Both the position numbers and the translations under genes were made by a program. Positions 1 through 6,865 of a stretch of 20,411 nucleotides of DNA are shown here, one piece after another (within the stretch, counting starts at the first letter, position 1; each line of letters starts with the position of its first letter). The stretch is from a bacterium. Lineage in GTDB: Bacteria; Latescibacterota; UBA2968; UBA8231. The DNA lies in the NCBI GenBank assembly GCA_027593305.1, contig JAQCJA010000022.1, positions 1-20,411 of the forward strand. The letters are read 5' to 3'. The notes beneath the pieces were generated by a model. That model was not told the DNA's origin. It was given only the letters and a program-made list of their open reading frames with translations, and did no database searches.

Positions 1-678
1 ATGCAGACCGCCGCGGACGAGGCCCGCCCCGGGGATCCGCTCGCCATGCGGGCCCTCAAAGCCGACGGCGTCTACCGACCCGGTGGTCCCGGCACGACAA
101 CCTGTGTGGTTGCCGACCGCTGGGGCAACGTGGTCTCCGCAACGCCCAGTGCCAACGTCGACACGACCCGCATGGACGGCGGCCAGGCGGGGGTCACCTA
201 CGGCAATCGGCTGCGCAGTCTCAATACGACGCCCGGACACCCCAACTGCATACAGCCCGGCAAACGCCCGCGGATCACCCTGACGCCGACTCTCGTACTC
301 AAAGATGGCAAGCCCGCCTTCGCCATCAGCGTCGCCGGTGGCGACCGACAGGACCAGACGGCTCTCAACCTGCTGATGGGGGCCATCGACTTTGGTCTGT
401 CCCCGGCGCAGGCTGTGCGCGCGCCGCGCTTTTCCACGTTCCACCACCAGAATTCCTTCGACCCGAATCCGCAACGAGATACAACCTTCACCGACGCAGG
501 GGCCCTCGAGATCAACGACACCATCACAGAGTCGACCCGCGCCGAATTGCAGCGTCGGGGTCACCCCCTGCTGGTCATGGAGCGGCCCATCTCCAATCCG
601 GTCATGCTCAGCATCGATGGTGGCTCGATCCTGGCCGCTGGCGATCCGGACGCCGGGCGGCACGCTGCGGGCCTGTGA
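1..678 (+). CDS. gamma-glutamyltransferase, C-terminal part (5' end outside window)
   Basis: This is the small-subunit half of a gamma-glutamyltransferase, an N-terminal-nucleophile hydrolase that matures by self-cleavage and transfers or hydrolyses gamma-glutamyl groups, usually in the periplasm. The visible residues align with the known small subunit. The TTTCVVADRWGN stretch (residues 32-43) matches the TTHYSVVD start of the E. coli small subunit, so T32 is the expected autoprocessing nucleophile. PRITLTPTLVLKDGKP and VAGGDRQ correspond to the substrate-binding Ser/Thr pair and the oxyanion Gly-Gly. The tail (GGSILAAGDPDAGRHAAG) matches the family's usual DPR..G ending. The frame is open at base 1 and the whole large subunit is missing, so the ATG at base 1 is probably internal. 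The TGA stop overlaps the GTG start of the next gene by 4 bp, indicating translational coupling. Family assignment is firm; substrate preference is not determinable. Confidence 0.9.
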   Translation: MQTAADEARPGDPLAMRALKADGVYRPGGPGTTTCVVADRWGNVVSATPSANVDTTRMDGGQAGVTYGNRLRSLNTTPGHPNCIQPGKRPRITLTPTLVLKDGKPAFAISVAGGDRQDQTALNLLMGAIDFGLSPAQAVRAPRFSTFHHQNSFDPNPQRDTTFTDAGALEINDTITESTRAELQRRGHPLLVMERPISNPVMLSIDGGSILAAGDPDAGRHAAGL

Positions 679-1298
679 CCGGGCCGTTACAGCTGGAAGT
701 ATTCAGCGACTACATCTGCCCCTGGTGTTATCTGGGATGGGCCCGGGTCGCCCGCCTGCGCCAAGACTGGAACATCGAGGTGCGCATCGTCCACTTCCCG
801 CTGCACCTGGAAACGCCCGAGGCGGGCCAGAGCCTCGAGCAGTTGTTTGCCGGGCGCAATATCGACGTGGAGCGGATGCAGTAGCACATGGCCGCCGTCA
901 TGCGCGCCGAAGGGCTGGAGTACGGCGACCGCACCATGACCTACAACAGCCACAGGGCGCAGCAACTGGCAGCCTGGGCGGTAACGCAGGAGGGTGGTGC
1001 AGCCATTCACCAGGCGCTGTTTGCCGCCTACTTCGTGGACAACGTGAACCTGGCCCGCATCGACCACCTCGTCGACATCGCCGCCGGCGTCGGCCTGGAC
1101 ACCGATCGCGCCCGCGAGATCCTGCGCTCCCGTCGCTACCGCGAGGCGGTGTCGGCAGACTGGGACCGCAGTCGGCAGCTGGGCGTCACCGGCGTGCCGA
1201 CCTATCGCATGGGGGGCGTGGAGGCTGTGGGCGCACAGCCTTATGAAGTACTGGCGCAGCTGGTGCAGGAGGCCGGCGCCCAGCGGCACCCGCAGTAG
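675..1298 (+). pseudogene. DsbA/FrnE-like thioredoxin-fold oxidoreductase interrupted by an in-frame TAG
   Basis: Read through one stop, this frame gives a complete DsbA-family protein of the FrnE type (about 207 codons, the family's usual length). It begins with the beta-strand LQLEVFSDYICPWCYLG carrying the CPWC redox motif. It continues through FPLHLETPE and DRTMTYNSHRAQQLAAWA, both typical of FrnE, and ends with GVTGVPTYRMGG containing the conserved cis-proline. A TAG at 882-884 splits it into a 69-residue N-terminal piece with CPWC and a C-terminal piece that could restart at ATG 888. The frame is the same on both sides, so this is a single-codon nonsense change and not a frameshift. TAG also ends several other genes here, so general amber recoding is unlikely. 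The GTG start at 675 overlaps the preceding stop. A base-calling or assembly error is the main alternative to a genuine pseudogene. Confidence 0.8.
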
Positions 1299-1301
1299 CC
1301 G

Positions 1302-1790
1302 TCAGCCTGTTGGGCCCTGCCTGCCGAGACCGGCACTGCCCAGATGCCGGGCGAAAAACTCCTGCGTTTGACGCCACATCTCGTGGCTGAGCACGTGACC
1401 TGAACCCGCCTCGAGGTAGTGGGTGAAATTCTGCGGCGCGCCCGCAGCCTGGTACGCCGCTTCGATCGTGTGCAGACCCTGGCGCACAAAGCCGATCGGC
1501 GATCCGTCGTCGGCTTCACCGAATTTCAGATGCAGGGCGCGCGGCGCGATCAGCCCGGCGATATCCGGCGTGTCGCCGTAGCTGTACAATCCGGGAATGA
1601 AATTCGGCAAGCAGTGCAACAGCTGGTGCTCGTCCACCGCGGCGTACGTCGGCAGACAGCAGTTACCGACGATGGCCCGCAACCGTGGCTCCCAGGGGCC
1701 CACGAGCCATGCGTGGGTCGAGCCCATCGAATGTCCGTAACATCCCAGCGCCCCGGCGTTGACCTCGGGACGTGAGACCAGGTAGTCCAC
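1302..1790 (-). pseudogene. alpha/beta-hydrolase (dienelactone hydrolase/acetyl-xylan-esterase-like), C-terminal fragment
   Basis: About 162 residues of an alpha/beta-hydrolase C-terminal half. It starts abruptly with VDYLVSRPEVNAGALGCYG, where relatives carry several hundred residues before this point. The nucleophile elbow is GHSMGS (Ser at about fragment residue 21). The later GEADDGSPIG and AGSGHVLSHEM segments supply the expected acid and histidine of the triad, and CCLPTY plus LIAPRALHLKFGE resemble the Abhydrolase_7/acetyl-xylan-esterase-like group. It has no plausible start of its own. The sequence immediately upstream is the N-terminus of an unrelated oxidoreductase in another frame. 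The fragment therefore looks like the downstream half of a deletion or recombination fusion. Its stop lies 3 bp from the stop of the convergent thioredoxin-fold gene. The fold assignment is good; the substrate is unknown. Confidence 0.75.
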
Positions 1791-2058
1791 CGGCCTCCAT
1801 GGCAGCAATGGCCGGCGCTTCATGCAGGTCGTGCGGCGTGCACACGTGGACGATGTCGAGCTCAGCGTGGGCGAGCATCTTTTCGTAGTCGGTGTAGCGA
1901 GCCGCCTCGGGCACCAGGTGTCGGTCGCCCAGCAACTGCAGTCGCTGCTGGTTGACGTCGGCCAGAGCGACCAGTTCCACCCCGTCGTGTGCCACCAGCA
2001 CGGGGCCGTGCCGCCGTTCGGTGATGCCACCACAACCGATGATTCCTGCTCGTAACAT
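1791..2058 (-). pseudogene. Gfo/Idh/MocA oxidoreductase, N-terminal fragment
   Basis: The ATG at 2058 has a purine-rich GAGGA element about 7 nt upstream. It opens a clear Rossmann domain of the Gfo/Idh/MocA family: MLRAGIIGCGGITERRHGP with the Gly-rich NAD(P) motif, VELVALADVN as the second strand, then TDYEKMLAHAELDIVHVCTPHDLHEAPAIAAMEAG. In intact members the next residues are K/R-HVLVEKP with the catalytic lysine. Here homology stops at about base 1790 after roughly 90 residues, and the frame runs on as nonsense to 1663. The DNA then encodes an alpha/beta-hydrolase fragment in a different frame. The catalytic EKP and the whole C-terminal domain are missing, so no active dehydrogenase can be made. 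It lies 75 bp downstream of the DUF3078-like gene on the same strand. Confidence 0.8.
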
Positions 2059-2133
2059 GAAAGGATCCTCTTTGGCGAAGCGGTCGCGAACCAGGCACTC
2101 GCTCGGCTTCGATCAGCTCGGCCACAGCCATTT

Positions 2134-2979
2134 TCAGAACAGGTTGTAACGCAGCCCCAGTGCCGTCGTCTGCTTGATCTGCACGTCGTCACTGGCCGTT
2201 GGATCCTTGACGATCTCCAGGTTGACGTTCAGCGTGATGTACTCGCTCAGCTTTACCGTCAGTGTTGCATCATTGCCGATGGCGGTGTCCCCCGGTTCGG
2301 TGATGGGTACGAAGATTTCCAGCTTGGACGTCAGCTGGATGTTATCGGCCATCTTCCACGAGGCATCCGTCACCGATTCCAGACCGCCATCGGTGCGCAC
2401 TTTCTCGATCTTCGTCGTGCCATCATCATCGGCATAGGCGTTGAAGTCGCGCGTCACTATCTCGCGCAGGGCCAGACCGAGTCGGGTCGTCACCTGCTCC
2501 GTCGGCTGATAGCCGACACCGGCGCTCTGTGTCAGGTACGCCGGGTCAAAGAAGCCTGCCACGGCTGTGCGCAGGGCATCGGTGTACTGGTAGCCACGGA
2601 AGGCCTGGGTCTTCATCGTTGCCTTCAGGTAGGGATCCAACAGGCTGCCGCTTGTCCACTTCAGCACCGTCTCCACCTCGAGCTTGTCCACAACCTTGCG
2701 GATCGCCTGATCGCCGAGCTTGTTCTGGCCAAAGGCGAACTTGTAACCCGTCTGCCAGGACATGGCACCGGCAACACGCTCGGATGTACCGTTGAGACTG
2801 TAGCCCCAGGAGAACGAATTGTCACCGTCTTTCAGCGCCACCTGGTTGGCGGTGACGGCACCGACCAGTTTGTGGGTCCAGGCGGATGCGGGCGCCGCTG
2901 GCGGGGCTGCATCCTGTGCCTGCACCGTCAGAGCCATCAACAGAACCAGTGGGATCCAGCGCAGCGTCGATCGGGTCAT
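2134..2979 (-). CDS. DUF3078-like outer-membrane beta-barrel protein
   Basis: A 281-residue exported protein. Residues 1-21 form a signal peptide (charged MTRSTLR, hydrophobic WIPLVLLMALTV, likely cleavage after VQA). The mature part is rich in alternating amphipathic strands and ends in LRYNLF, with the terminal phenylalanine typical of BAM-assembled outer-membrane barrels. Segments such as TANQVALKDGDNSFSWGYSL and YKFAFGQNKLGDQ resemble the DUF3078 family, which is common in the FCB group and has no known molecular function. The ATG at 2979 follows the stop of the upstream lipoprotein by 13 bp, so the two are probably co-transcribed. It could be a small porin or structural barrel. The outer-membrane location is well supported; the exact family name is moderately supported. 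Confidence 0.72.
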   Translation of the reverse strand: MTRSTLRWIPLVLLMALTVQAQDAAPPAAPASAWTHKLVGAVTANQVALKDGDNSFSWGYSLNGTSERVAGAMSWQTGYKFAFGQNKLGDQAIRKVVDKLEVETVLKWTSGSLLDPYLKATMKTQAFRGYQYTDALRTAVAGFFDPAYLTQSAGVGYQPTEQVTTRLGLALREIVTRDFNAYADDDGTTKIEKVRTDGGLESVTDASWKMADNIQLTSKLEIFVPITEPGDTAIGNDATLTVKLSEYITLNVNLEIVKDPTASDDVQIKQTTALGLRYNLF

Positions 2980-2992
2980 GTCTCATCTTTCA

Positions 2993-3496
2993 TCATAGTG
3001 GTGGAGGAAGCGGGGGATCTTCCAAGGCGCCACAGCGCAACATGGAGGCGCCGTAGTACGGATTGGCGATGTCACCATTGAGTTGCAGCCAGCGTCCGCC
3101 TTCGAAGTTGAAAGCCATGGGACAGTAGGCCACACGCATATCTGCGGGCAGATCCCGGGCAATCAGCATTTCCGACAGCGGCCGAAACGCTTCGCGCAGA
3201 GCCGTGATATCGGACGCATCGGCGGCAGCCTGTGCCAGCGGGGCCAGGTCGTCAGGGACCTGGTCGTCAGGGGCCTGGCCAGCCAGAGTCGCCGCTGCCT
3301 TCCGGGCGGCGGCAAACTCGTCGTGGGCCAGCGCATCCTGCAACTGCAGGTACGATCGGTACAGGCCCGGCTCCATGGTGGCGAAACGCTGGGCATCAAA
3401 GGGCTGCGGTGGCCCGGGCAGATCGTCGTCGGGTGGCGCATCGCCGCAACCCAGCAGCAGGGCCACAATCAACGTGGCGGGCCAGCGAGGCTTCAT
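2993..3496 (-). CDS. DUF3347-like lipoprotein
   Basis: A 167-residue predicted lipoprotein. I place the start at the ATG at 3496, not at codons further upstream, because this gives a proper signal (MKPRWPATLIVALLLGC) with a lipobox LLGC and a GAGG element 6-8 nt upstream. The mature protein begins with an Asp/Pro-rich linker, then an alpha-helical region. It closes with YCPMAFNFEGGRWLQLNGDI followed by NPYYGASMLRCG. This CPM...W.Q...NPYYG..M..CG signature is that of DUF3347, a domain found near or within CusB-type metal efflux components and thought to bind metal through the conserved Cys/Met residues. The metal role is family knowledge, not shown here. It starts 7 bp after the dioxygenase stop and ends 13 bp before the barrel gene. 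A 15-bp tandem duplication lies inside it. Confidence 0.7.
   Translation of the reverse strand: MKPRWPATLIVALLLGCGDAPPDDDLPGPPQPFDAQRFATMEPGLYRSYLQLQDALAHDEFAAARKAAATLAGQAPDDQVPDDLAPLAQAAADASDITALREAFRPLSEMLIARDLPADMRVAYCPMAFNFEGGRWLQLNGDIANPYYGASMLRCGALEDPPLPPPL
3247..3276. repeat. 15-bp tandem repeat, two copies
   Basis: Two adjacent 15-base units (3247-3261 and 3262-3276) differ at one position. Within the lipoprotein gene on the minus strand they encode two copies of a Q-(A/V)-P-D-D pentapeptide. They keep the frame, so the copy number changes only a linker length. Confidence 0.75.
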
Positions 3497-3503
3497 GCCT
3501 GCC

Positions 3504-4232
3504 TCACGCACCGGCAAAAGGGAACGTGCCGGCGTAGCCGCGCGAGCGGGAGACGAAGGATGCACCCTCATGCATGGGTGTCACCTGATAGTGGCAGACC
3601 ACATTCGAGCGCTCCATGTCATCACGTTCCTTGGCGCCCTGGTGCGGAATGTGGCTTAAGAAAACGACGCAGTCACCGGCTTGCGGATGCAGCACCACAT
3701 GTTCCTGAGCGTCACACCAGGCCTCGAAGGCGGGCCGATCCATGGGGTAGAGATGCGGCGGCTCGGCCTTGTGTCCGTGGCGGATGAATTTGAGGTGGCC
3801 GTCGCCGGGGTTGTTGTCCTGCAGGTAGTAGGTCGTGTTGATGCCGATGGGTGTCATGGCAAGGCGGTAGTCCTTTGCCTTGCGCTGCTCCTCCCAGTAG
3901 CCGTAGAAATCCATGTGCCACTCCTGCAGGTACGGCCCGGGATTGATGTGGGCCCGGAAGCTGCGCAGTTGGCACTGCGGCCCCATCATGCCTTCCAGGA
4001 CGGGGCGGATGCTGCGGTGGCCAACCAGCGGCGCGAAGGTCTCCGGCTCACGGTCCAGCAACGTATCGAACCACATGTTGCCCACGGCATTGAGCCCCTC
4101 CTCCCAGCCCTGCGCCCGCGCGTGGTCGACGCGGGTGCGCACGAGGTCGACTTGATCCGGCGGCAGTGCCCCCTGCACCACGATGAATCCCACATCCTCC
4201 AACTCATCGAGTTGCTGGTCGATGGCGCTCAT
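3504..4232 (-). CDS. phytanoyl-CoA dioxygenase family protein (PhyH)
   Basis: A 242-residue Fe(II)/2-oxoglutarate oxygenase of the PhyH family. The start is the ATG at 4232, preceded by a strong GAGGAG (4238-4243) 5 nt upstream; longer in-frame extensions overlap the divergent gene and are not protein-like. The facial triad is visible: H106-x-D108 in EWHMDFYGYW and a distal His in SHIPHQGAK (H194 or H197). R208 is a likely 2-oxoglutarate carboxylate anchor. Upstream, LDELEDVGFIVVQGALPPDQVDLVR is the typical PhyH N-terminal helix. Family members hydroxylate diverse lipids and small molecules, so the substrate cannot be named. It is first in a three-gene minus-strand run with the DUF3347-like lipoprotein (7 bp gap) and the barrel protein, and is divergent from the enolase-superfamily gene. 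Confidence 0.9.
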   Translation of the reverse strand: MSAIDQQLDELEDVGFIVVQGALPPDQVDLVRTRVDHARAQGWEEGLNAVGNMWFDTLLDREPETFAPLVGHRSIRPVLEGMMGPQCQLRSFRAHINPGPYLQEWHMDFYGYWEEQRKAKDYRLAMTPIGINTTYYLQDNNPGDGHLKFIRHGHKAEPPHLYPMDRPAFEAWCDAQEHVVLHPQAGDCVVFLSHIPHQGAKERDDMERSNVVCHYQVTPMHEGASFVSRSRGYAGTFPFAGA

Positions 4233-4310
4233 GCTGACTCCTCTATTTCGGTATGATATGCAGAGACTAAGCTCTCCACTTCCTCCCCTTGCCTCAAGCC
4301 GGCGCTTGCC
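4233..4310. promoter_or_regulatory. short divergent intergenic region
   Basis: This 78-bp gap separates the divergent dioxygenase and enolase-superfamily starts and must hold promoters for both unless they are remote. A TATGAT at 4252-4257 (+) looks like a -10 element, but I see no matching -35 at 16-18 bp, so the assignment is tentative. The dioxygenase Shine-Dalgarno occupies 4238-4243. No good Shine-Dalgarno precedes the ATG at 4311. Confidence 0.35.
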
Positions 4311-5171
4311 ATGAAGATCCGTCAACTCGAAACGATTCCGCTCGGGCCCTTCGTCTACGTGAAGATGCACACCGAGGATGGCCTCTACGGCGTCGGCGAA
4401 GCCAGTCTGTCCGGCCGTTGTTCCGCTGTGGTCGGCGCCCTGGCACAGATCGCGCCCTTGCTGGTCGGCATCGACATCGCCCTGTGGGATCTCAACGGCA
4501 AGGCGCTGGGTGTACCCGTACACCGCATGCTCGGTGGCCTGGCACGCAACAAGGTCCTCGTTTACCGCCACGTCGGCGGCGACACACCGGAACAACTGGT
4601 GGAAAACTCGCAACAGCTGCTGGCCGATGGCTGGAAGGTCCTGCGCATCTCCCCCATCGTCTGTCGCGGCGAGGGGGATGACGGCGACGGCGGCTTCAAC
4701 CCGCGCGAGGCGATCATCAATGGTGTCGCCCACATGGCGACCCTGCGCGAGGCGGTCGGTCCCGAAGTGGAAATTATCTTCGAAGTACACACCCGCCTGT
4801 CACCGCCGCAGGCCATCGAGCTGTGTACACAGCTGGAGCCCTACCATCCGTTTTTTGTCGAGGACCCGATCCGCTCAGAAAACCCCGGTGCTTTCCGCAC
4901 TCTGCGGCAGCACACGAAGGTCCCCATCGGCACCGGCGAACAGCTGCACGACAAGTGGGCCTACCGACAGCTGATCGAAGAGGAACTGATCGAACGCATG
5001 CGGGTCGATATCTGTCACACCGGCGGTATCACAGAAGGCAGGAAGCTCGCGCACCTGGCGGAGATGCATTATCAGGAACTGGCGACGCACTACACCTCGA
5101 GCCCCGTCAGCTCCGCCGCCATGCTGAGCCTGAATCTGTCCATCAGCGACTGTGCCGTGCAGGACTGGTAG
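4311..5171 (+). pseudogene. enolase-superfamily (mandelate racemase/galactonate dehydratase-like) protein, internally deleted and C-terminally truncated
   Basis: A 286-residue member of the mandelate racemase/muconate lactonizing group, closest by eye to galactonate/mannonate dehydratase types. The barrel ligands are present: E158 (in FEVHTR), E184 (FVEDP) and E210 (GTGEQ), plus the catalytic-type H260 (ATHYTSSP). Two parts are missing. After LLVG (residue 53, about base 4469) the sequence jumps directly to IDIALWDLNGKALGVP, skipping about 30 residues of capping domain that intact homologues have between these points. The protein also ends at AVQDW, roughly 70 residues before the normal C-terminus that completes the capping domain. 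Relatives are about 380-400 residues. The reading frame survives, so a shortened protein can be made, but a properly closed active site is doubtful. The next gene starts 3 bp after the TAG, in the same frame. Confidence 0.75.
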
Positions 5172-5174
5172 GAC

Positions 5175-6407
5175 GTGCTGCATCTCGAATTCGACGAGCC
5201 CGTCGTCATTGCCCGTGCCGCGGGCCCGCTCGGGCCACAGGAGGCGACCCACCACTACTGCAACGCCGGCGGCGGCGCCGATGGTTCGATCATTGCCCAC
5301 ATGACCGTGCACCCCGACCGCGCCCGGCCTGCGGGATCACGTGTGCCTGTACAGCTGCCGGGCGCTGCACATCCATCGTATCTGTTCCGCCCGCACGAGA
5401 ACCACCCCGACTATCCGTGGCCTCACGAGTACGCCTGCTCGCGTTCCACCGACGGCGGCGTTACCTGGTCTCCGCCGCTGCCCACCGAGGGGCACAACGC
5501 CGTGCCTTTTGGCGATCTGACCCTGGCGCAGTACCACCACGCGTGGCTCGTCGAGCCCGGGTTGGCGGTGACATGCCTGCTGGTATCTGCGGACGGTGGC
5601 CGGTCGTGGCGCGAACGTCCGGATGTGCTGTTCCGCTATCCGGCGGACCTGCCGATCTGCTGTCCGGAGGATGATGTCTCCGGTGCGCGAACCGCCCTCA
5701 ACTTCGAAAACTGCAACACCTTGCAGGTTGCCCCCGACGGCTCGCTGATCACCTTCGCCACCGCTGTGCGACGGGAAGAGGATGTCGTCTGGTGGTTCCC
5801 CGTTTTGTTCCGCAGCACGGATGGCGGCTTCCACTTCGATTATGTGTCACTGCCGTGCGGGTCGGACAAACCCGAGAACTCCCACGGGTATACCGAACCG
5901 GCGCTGGCGCGGCTGCCCAATGGCGACCTGCTGGCGGTATCCCGAGTCGAGTACCACGAACCCCTGCGGGTGATGATGCAGTTCCGCTCCACCGATGATG
6001 GGCGCACGTGGACCCCACCGGAGATCTGTCCGGGTGTGCCCCCCGTCTATCCAGTACGCAGGATCCCGGTGGTCAATACGGGCAAGACGCACCTCAACGC
6101 TGTCGCCGTCTCGCCGGATCTTGCGGTGCTGCCCAACGGTGTGGTGGTGCTGACCTACGGACGGCCCGGGCAGTATGTGACGTTCAGCGAGGACGGCACG
6201 GGAGCCGAATGGCAGGACCGGATCGCCGTCGTGCCGGAGCATTCGTTGTTCGGTGTCAATCACGCCAGTTCAGCCATGGCAGGTGTCACCGCGATCAGCG
6301 ACGATGAAGTGATGCTGATCTACGACGTGTGCAACTACCAGTCCGAAATGCTGCCGAACCCGGCGAACACGGTGTTCGCTTTACGGGCTCGGGTCGAGGT
6401 TCGCTGA
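5175..6407 (+). CDS. sialidase-like (BNR/Asp-box) beta-propeller protein
   Basis: A 410-residue protein of the exo-alpha-sialidase-like fold. Four Asp-box motifs (S-x-D-x-G-x-x-W/F) are visible at about residues 91-98 (STDGGVTW), 138-145 (SADGGRSW), 214-221 (STDGGFHF) and 272-279 (STDDGRTW), spaced as in a six-bladed propeller. EPALARLPNGDLLAVSR is a typical blade start of this family. Members remove terminal sialic acid or other acidic sugars, or only bind glycans; many environmental homologues have no tested activity. There is no signal peptide from the GTG at 5175, so it is either cytoplasmic or its true start was lost with the truncated upstream gene. It lies 3 bp after the enolase-superfamily stop, with an AGGA at 5161-5164, 10 nt before GTG. 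The fold call is strong; the reaction is uncertain. Confidence 0.82.
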   Translation: MLHLEFDEPVVIARAAGPLGPQEATHHYCNAGGGADGSIIAHMTVHPDRARPAGSRVPVQLPGAAHPSYLFRPHENHPDYPWPHEYACSRSTDGGVTWSPPLPTEGHNAVPFGDLTLAQYHHAWLVEPGLAVTCLLVSADGGRSWRERPDVLFRYPADLPICCPEDDVSGARTALNFENCNTLQVAPDGSLITFATAVRREEDVVWWFPVLFRSTDGGFHFDYVSLPCGSDKPENSHGYTEPALARLPNGDLLAVSRVEYHEPLRVMMQFRSTDDGRTWTPPEICPGVPPVYPVRRIPVVNTGKTHLNAVAVSPDLAVLPNGVVVLTYGRPGQYVTFSEDGTGAEWQDRIAVVPEHSLFGVNHASSAMAGVTAISDDEVMLIYDVCNYQSEMLPNPANTVFALRARVEVR

Positions 6408-6691
6408 CACGACTTGTGGTCGCAAGCTCTGTGTCGGTTGCCGCCAATTCTCTTGGCGCTCTCTTAAAGGATTTTTCTACAATACTTTGCAGTCACTTGA
6501 TGGACGGTGCCGACAATTTATTTGTCACCTATCAGTTTCGCGTCTCTCGCCGAAGATTGTCCAACCCATTTATTTTTCTTCCATAAAAACAAGGAGTTAG
6601 AACAAGTCCTCGCGGCCTTCTGCAAGCGTTGGCACGGCGCTCGCTATACCCAGGGCGAGACACGAACCGCCACCCTGACAGGAGCTCGATC
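6408..6691. other. AT-richer intergenic region with promoter-like elements
   Basis: This 284-bp stretch is markedly AT-richer than its neighbours, especially 6465-6600, and I see no convincing protein in it. It contains a TACAAT -10-like hexamer and a GACAA/TTGTC inverted repeat with a 5-nt spacer (6512-6526). An AAGGAG near 6590 has no start codon at the proper distance. The imperfect hairpin CTCGC/GCGAG lies near 6640-6660. The region is best read as the regulatory and leader DNA of the 34-codon gene that follows. Confidence 0.45.
6453..6483 (+). promoter_or_regulatory. possible sigma70-type promoter
   Basis: TTGGCG at 6453-6458 and TACAAT at 6478-6483 match the -35 and -10 consensus at 4 and 5 of 6 positions. 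The spacer is 19 bp, longer than the preferred 17, so the -10 is more convincing than the pair. It would drive the 34-codon gene with a leader of about 200 nt. Confidence 0.35.
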
Positions 6692-6796
6692 ATGACCCGC
6701 AAGAATCTCAACCTCACCGCCCGCACCACCTCCTTCGCCCTCGCCCTGCAAGCCGTCGCCGTTTTCGTCCTGCACCAGGCCCTCCAGTTCGCCTGA
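6692..6796 (+). CDS. small hypothetical membrane protein, 34 residues
   Basis: A 34-codon reading frame starting at the ATG at 6692, with a clean AGGAG at 6680-6684, 7 nt upstream, and a TGA stop. The product begins with a basic, polar segment (MTRKNLNLTAR) followed by a hydrophobic stretch (TSFALALQAVAVFVLHQALQFA) long enough for one membrane pass. I do not recognise a family. Support is the ribosome-binding site, the topology (positive N-terminus then a hydrophobic segment) and its position behind an otherwise empty AT-rich leader. It could be a small inner-membrane protein or an uncleaved export signal. Whether it is expressed cannot be told from sequence. Confidence 0.5.
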   Translation: MTRKNLNLTARTTSFALALQAVAVFVLHQALQFA

Positions 6797-6865
6797 TACA
6801 CGACGGAAGATCACCATGCGCCTCTGGCCGCTGGCGTTGGGGCGCAGACAGTGTGGTCGGCGAGA

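Noticed and set aside
882..884. TAG as a recoded sense codon (amber recoding or selenocysteine-like insertion)
   Set aside because: TAG terminates several other genes here at sensible positions, and the interrupted site is not a conserved special residue in the family.
392..1246. 284-codon plus-strand frame over the glutamyltransferase and thioredoxin-fold genes
   Set aside because: Arg/Pro-rich shadow typical of GC-rich DNA; the other frames carry recognisable proteins.
2021..2050. Similar DNA at 2021-2050 and 8569-8598, possible dispersed repeat
   Set aside because: Both segments encode the conserved Gly-rich NAD-binding motif of Gfo/Idh/MocA proteins; the similarity is explained by gene homology.
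4233..4790. N-terminal extension of the first dioxygenase
   Set aside because: It is the antisense of the enolase-superfamily gene. The strong GAGGAG before the ATG at 4232 marks the true start.
6507..6695. 62-codon frame ending in an ATGA overlap with the 34-codon gene
   Set aside because: It starts at a GTG without a ribosome-binding site, and its N-terminal half reads AT-rich promoter-like DNA. The overlap is attractive but unsupported.
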